A DNA stretch of 52,242 nucleotides from Lingula anatina (lineage: Eukaryota; Brachiopoda; Lingulata; Lingulida; Lingulidae), in contig NW_019775871.1 in NCBI RefSeq assembly GCF_001039355.2, forward strand, positions 7,596 to 59,837, written 5' to 3'. The notes under the pieces were generated by a model. It had not been told where the DNA came from. It was given only the letters and a program-made list of their open reading frames with translations, and did no database searches. This document shows positions 47,986 to 52,242 of this stretch, piece by piece (positions within the stretch are counted from its first letter, which is position 1; each line of letters begins with the position of its first letter). The translations under genes and the position numbers were made by a program.

Positions 47986-50158
47986 GTAGGTATATGAATG
48001 AATATGTATGAATGCGTATTGGTAGCCTTGTTTGTTAGTGCCTTTGTAGGAGTTTGGGTTTTTTAAAAATCTCGCAAATTTAAACAGAAAATATAGTTCC
48101 GAGTTGACGTAACCTAAAGTAAAAGCGCCCACGTACGATCCAACTCTCACGTATCTCGGTGTAGCGTGACAGTGAGTCCCCCATGATGAAGAGTCCGCTT
48201 CCCATTCATTTGTACAGGTAAGCTTCGCCCTAAATTTTGACCCACTTAAGTCAGGCTAACCGGTGCCCTAACCATCATAACTAAATGGAGGGCGGACTTT
48301 CTGTTACATGGACCCTCAGTTTCGTTACACCGGAATGGGGGACTTTTAGGGAGCAGTTACTGTTTTACAACATGTCATGCCTAAACAATTGAGACGTAAG
48401 TGACAATAAAATTTTGTCCAACCCCCCCCCCCCCCCCCCAGCACGAAAAATCGTGCATAAGCACTCCTAAAAACTAACGTTTTCTGATATTTATTACCTG
48501 TACACGTGGCTATTAGAAAACGTAAACAGGAGTGTTAACGCACATTTTCGTGCTGCTCTCTTTCTACAATGGGGCCCTTGCCTTCTTATATAGTACAATA
48601 ACGTACATCTCCTCGCATACTCTGTGCTTTCTCGACCGTTTATTTCCTTAAGTTAGCTATGACAACAAACTATGTCTACCCGGCATTTTACCAAATAAGG
48701 CCTAATGCATGATGTACCTTAATAAGTTTTAGTTAATAAACACACGGCAAAATCTGCGTGACGCGTTGAAGAGAATGGTAAAAACAACTATAAAAAGACT
48801 TTAACATTTAGTTACTGTCATGATTCCGAGAATCAAATGTTACTGCTTCATTAGCGGGTAGAAATCATCCTCCGCATATCAAATTATTTCAAACAGAGAA
48901 ATTGTTTCAACTTGTACGTGCATGTCTTCTGATTTCTTGAAATCATTTTTTTTTCTTCGCGAAGGTCGAATAGCCGTCTTTTATTCTCTATATACGTAGT
49001 TTCGCCGTTTTCAAAAATGTTTTCACCTTGTCAGATTTCAATTTAGGTCTTTTTCATAAATCATGCGGAGTATCGGTATGTAAATTACTGCTATCTGCTT
49101 GCTACCGCCCTTTTCTCGTTTATGATACACATTTATATACAAAATAAGTGACAAATTAAGTAATGGGCATTAGTCAGTGTATTGTAATACGTAGATATTA
49201 ACCGCCGTACGCACCAGTGGAATGTTTAGATGACTTAGCAAAGATTGTGTTTGGATAAAAAGAAAAACATTTCACTCATTAGTTCCCCATAGTGTTGATT
49301 TTGATAGATTCTTTGCACGGGACGTTAGTCTGGGCGTTAAAGATTGAGTCTAGGATAAGGATAAATGTTGAGATCTTTTCAAAGCACTTACCCAGTGAAA
49401 ATTTTAAGAAATAGAGGATTTTAAAAATATTGATTAAAGTAGAGAAATAATGAGGAGACATATTGTATTTTTGTTAAGGAGTTTCATCAATTCAATACAG
49501 ACAGTGAGGTTATTAATAGAAATATCACTGGCAGGGAGTTGCTTGGTTCAACACCTTCACGTGTATAATAATGCTGGCTGCAAAAAAAAAGGTAAATTGC
49601 TTTAGGCTGACATTATAGTATTTGCTGAAGGAAAAAGAAAAGAAAATTATTGGCTCGCTGTTCATGGGGCACATTTAAAAGTATAAATGAACTTGGTGCT
49701 TGTTTCCCATAGTCTCCAAAGTGTTTTGTTTCTCGTGTCACATGAAATTGATTTAATGGTAAGTCTATTTTCATCTCTTGTTCTGACCACCATATTCATG
49801 AACAACTGAATTGCAAAGTAAGGTGCGTCTTAAATCTCAGGTAGATCGCGGTCATTGAGTAAAAACGCGCAGTTCTAAAATGTAACGGAAAAATATACAT
49901 GCAGTATCAAAGGAACGGCAAATGAATTGAAAACCCCCAAAAAGGTCGCTATTAAATTGCGGTTTAATAGTGAAAAAGTTTAATTTCACCCATGACGTGA
50001 TATTGACAACGACCCTAATGTGTCTCCTTCATTTCTATTTCAACGTGCTTCGTCATACTTGACCTCAAATGATGATTAGCTCTCCTTTGACACAGTTTCT
50101 AGTCTTTTTTCAATGTGTTTTCGAGGTTTTAAAGTATCCGGCAGTGGATTGCGGAAGG
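47986..50158. other. Intron or intergenic, copy 2
   Basis: Counterpart of 41063-43227. It contains a poly(C) tract (about 48422-48440), expanded relative to copy 1, immediately before the foldback element at about 48440-48555. No exon is recognised. Confidence 0.5.
48440..48555. mobile_element. Foldback/MITE-like element, copy 2
   Basis: Same element as 41506-41622, with one arm reading CAGCACGAAAAATCGTGCAT. Confidence 0.7.
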
Positions 50159-51335
50159 ATGAAGTCTTTTCTAAATGTGATCTTAGTCTTTTTCCTGATC
50201 CGTTTGGAAACGAGTTTTACTGAGGAGGTGTCAGTAGGAAATCGTTCAAAAAGGCAGAGTAGACGATGCCCTATGAATCTGTGTCGCGTAGCGCTAAACC
50301 TGTGTAAGCCTGGGCAGGTTTGTGAATTCAACACTACGACATGTACCTACAGGTGTGTAAACGCGTCTGTACCTGTCATACCATACAATGCGACCACTTC
50401 AAGCCCCGAAAAACGGACAACGTATAACACGTCATCATCGACAACGTCTCCTTGCGATTTGAGTTGTCTCCATGGATCGTGCAGGCTGCTTTATCATTTC
50501 CCAGTCTGTGTGTGTAATGCCGGCTGGCAAGGGTACCTTTGCGACAGTCCCGTCGTTGAAATAACTACCCACGGTACGTCGTTACGCTCACTCAGTACAC
50601 TGCCTATAACAGAAAACGCCAGCACCGTCAAAACCTACCAGTGGATGTGCGGAACCTGTGTCCACGGAGACTGTATTCGAGTTGCTTTGGGCACATCGCA
50701 TTTATCCCGAACGTTCCCGGGTGGCTTCAATCTCCCAGGATACGTCTATCAGTGCAAGTGCCACGAAACGTGGTTTGGATCAAGCTGTAATAACCAAATT
50801 ATACCTCTCAATACCACTGGTAATGGTACTGGGGACGCAATGACAACCAGTGTGGCACCATTCACCTCTTCTTCTTCTTCTTCTTCTTCTTCTGCTACTC
50901 CTCGAAAGTGCCGCCTGAATTGCATCCATGGTGAATGCAAATCTCTTAGTTTGGGTGGTTTTGCGAAGTTTGACAGGTGCATTTGTGATCAAGGATGGAA
51001 GGGACCTCTTTGTAACATTCCATATGAAAGTACTGTCACTGCCGCCAAGTCCCGTTCCCCATCTCTGTGCGGATCTTGTGTTCATGGCGATTGCATTGAA
51101 ATATCGATGAATCGAACTGAATTCCTTGCTCTCCCTGGGCTGCCCGGCCGGTCATATCAGTGTCAGTGTCATGACAACTGGGGTGGACATGACTGCAACT
51201 CAGAGTGCTCACTAGACTGTAATGGCAATGGTAAATGCATGGTCAATGGTACCAAACATGCGGTGTGCGACTGCCACGATCAGTATATGCCACCTGAATG
51301 CAAAGAACTTCGGCCGACTACAAGTGCGACTGCAA
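50159..51335 (+). CDS. Secreted or membrane EGF-like protein, long first exon
   Basis: The ATG at 50159 gives a signal peptide (about residues 1-20); an in-frame ATG at 50069 is less likely. After NRSKRQ come one 6-Cys module (C-x4-C-x6-C-x5-C-x6-C-x3-C), a Thr/Ser linker and then at least five EGF-like domains, several with the signature C-x2-C-V-H-G-D-C: CLHGSC...CVCNAGWQGYLC, CVHGDC...CKCHETWFGSSC, CIHGEC...CICDQGWKGPLC, CVHGDC...CQCHDNWGGHDC, and CNGNGKC...CDCHDQYMPPEC. A (TTC)n tract codes nine serines in one linker. The exon ends at a phase-1 donor (GCA A|GTAAGT, 51335/51336); read-through would stop at 51379. By analogy with the gene at 29054 a transmembrane exon is expected, but none is seen before 51924, where another gene seems to start. 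Function is unknown. Confidence 0.8.
50867..50893. repeat. Coding (TTC)n trinucleotide repeat
   Basis: Nine in-frame units coding a serine run in the linker before the third EGF-like domain. It is a likely length-polymorphic site. Confidence 0.9.
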
Positions 51336-51923
51336 GTAAGTTAGATAGCATATGTGTAGCGGTTATAGGTATTAAATAGTCACGATTTTTATAATGTGAA
51401 TAACCTATATTCTAAATGTGCAAAAATAATAAATTTGAATGGGAATGTTTTGCGGTTTTAGGGTATCCTTTAGATTTTTCATACTTGTTGTACGAATCAT
51501 ACAATTATTAATAAACGAAATACAATTAAGCCAGTTGCCACTTCCTCAATTGGTATATAACCTCAAATTAGTTCCATAGCAATGCATCAGTAACTTTACG
51601 TCAATTTGACATTTTATGTCCCTGTGAACGTCTTTTAAAGGCATTCGTTGTTCTTTGCACGCACCTCCTCAACGTTTTTAAGAGTCTTTTGAACTTTCAA
51701 TGTGTGGTCAATTTAAGCGAAATTTCCGGGTTCATTTGCAAATTAAAAGCATTAATGACGCACATCATGGCAACCAAATCTGTGGTTCCTTTCACATGTC
51801 TCAGCTGCTTTCTTTAGTTTGAGAAAATATTCAGAAGTTTTCACATGCTTTATATGCATAATGAAGCATATATAAGTGGACTGATAAGAACTCCAAAACA
51901 CGTTTCGAACATTTTGATTGAGA
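51336..51923. other. Intron or intergenic before the last gene
   Basis: AT-rich with no recognised exon. An acceptor-like TTCAG near 51830 is followed by an early stop in the required phase. Confidence 0.45.
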
Positions 51924-52242
51924 ATGATATTGAAGCAGGCCATTTGGATATTTGTCTCCCTTGTGTTATGGGAGTACAGCAGATACAGCAGCAAAGCGTT
52001 TGGGTTTAACATTGACCGAGTCGAGAAGAAGAACTGTGATATAGAAGGGTGCATCAGACTTCTCAAACGATGTGGTATTAGCAACCTACGCTTTGATAAA
52101 AAATTATGTAAGTGCTCCTGTCTTGAAGAGTTAGCATCAACAGTGACACCTGACGCCATGCTGCATTCGAGCACTGGAACGTCACCAACAGACCAAGATG
52201 GCAGCACAACGACTGCAAACAAAAGGGGGCTTAACCCTTCGA
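51924..52242 (+). CDS. Further cluster member, 5' end only (runs off the window)
   Basis: An open frame of 106 codons starts at ATG 51924 and is still open at the last base. It begins with a hydrophobic signal-like segment (LKQAIWIFVSLVLW). A basic pair (EKKN) comes just before a cysteine block C-x4-C-x6-C-x11-C-x-C-x-C, then a Thr/Ser-rich stretch (STVTPD, STGTSPTDQDGSTTT). Order and composition match the cluster members at 32, 39.6 and 50.2 kb. The block lacks the usual fourth cysteine and has its last cysteines packed as CKCSC. The call rests on layout and on the partial cysteine match. The overlapping minus-strand frame is taken as its shadow. Confidence 0.65.
   Translation, partial: MILKQAIWIFVSLVLWEYSRYSSKAFGFNIDRVEKKNCDIEGCIRLLKRCGISNLRFDKKLCKCSCLEELASTVTPDAMLHSSTGTSPTDQDGSTTTANKRGLNPS

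Larger units (their letters stand above)
43702..50627. repeat. Duplicated segment, copy 2
   Basis: This 6.93-kb block corresponds to 36863-43699. Net length differs mainly through a 168-bp element inserted here (plus its 5-bp target duplication), a roughly 79-bp block missing here (38653-38731 in copy 1), a shorter poly(T) and a longer poly(C). Past 50627 the gene continues into sequence that copy 1 lacks. Confidence 0.95.

Noticed and set aside
50749-51085. Minus-strand frames with poly-Glu or poly-Arg
   Set aside because: They are shadows of the coding TTC repeat in the EGF-like gene.
51752-52222. 157-codon-scale minus-strand frame at the right end
   Set aside because: It overlaps the plus-strand frame from 51924, which has a signal peptide, cysteine block and Thr/Ser linker. 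The minus frame has no recognisable feature.
1-52242. tRNA, rRNA or CRISPR-like arrays
   Set aside because: No cloverleaf with box A/B, no rRNA core sequence and no regularly spaced repeats with unique spacers were seen.

Overview
The window is animal nuclear DNA. Genes are intron-rich with GT-AG junctions and mostly 100-3000 bp introns. Intergenic DNA is AT-rich and full of CT/GA/CA microsatellites and short inverted-repeat (MITE-like) elements. Two near-identical copies of one segment differ at about the level expected of two alleles from a very heterozygous species. Together with the content this suggests a lophotrochozoan, most likely a mollusc. That assignment is inference; no marker gene proves it.

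Left part (about 4.8-13.1 kb): two tandem plus-strand paralogs of the orphan seven-transmembrane receptor GPR157. Each has four coding exons with identical intron phases (374 and 411 aa). Middle (14.2-26.4 kb): a complete 11-coding-exon PIF1 DNA helicase on the minus strand (621 aa), head to head with a complete 13-exon MFSD1 lysosomal transporter on the plus strand (489 aa). They share a short intergenic promoter region near 20.1-20.5 kb. All four genes were assembled by hand from conserved protein blocks and phase-consistent splice sites.

Right part (29.0-52.2 kb): a plus-strand cluster of secreted or membrane-anchored EGF-like proteins that I do not recognise as a named family. Members have a signal peptide, a basic (KR/RR/KK-type) stretch, then a cysteine module C-x(3,4)-C-x(4,8)-C-x5-C-x6-C-x3-C, alone or extended into an 8-cysteine EGF variant, and EGF-like repeats. 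Several end their long first exon at a phase-1 donor. One member has a transmembrane second exon, one looks GPI-anchored, one carries a 1-base frameshift, and two have long first exons whose 3' exons were not found. A further member, open at the right edge, starts at 51924.

Bases 36863-43699 and 43702-50627 are two copies of one segment, joined at a single N (43700) that cuts a gene in mid-exon. The simplest reading is two haplotypes assembled in tandem rather than a real duplication. The copies show a clean transposon insertion with its empty site, and an unusual excess of amino-acid-changing differences in the cysteine-module/mucin-like half of one gene. This EGF-like cluster is the best candidate here for an undescribed system, possibly a polymorphic surface or recognition family. 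That role is inference only.
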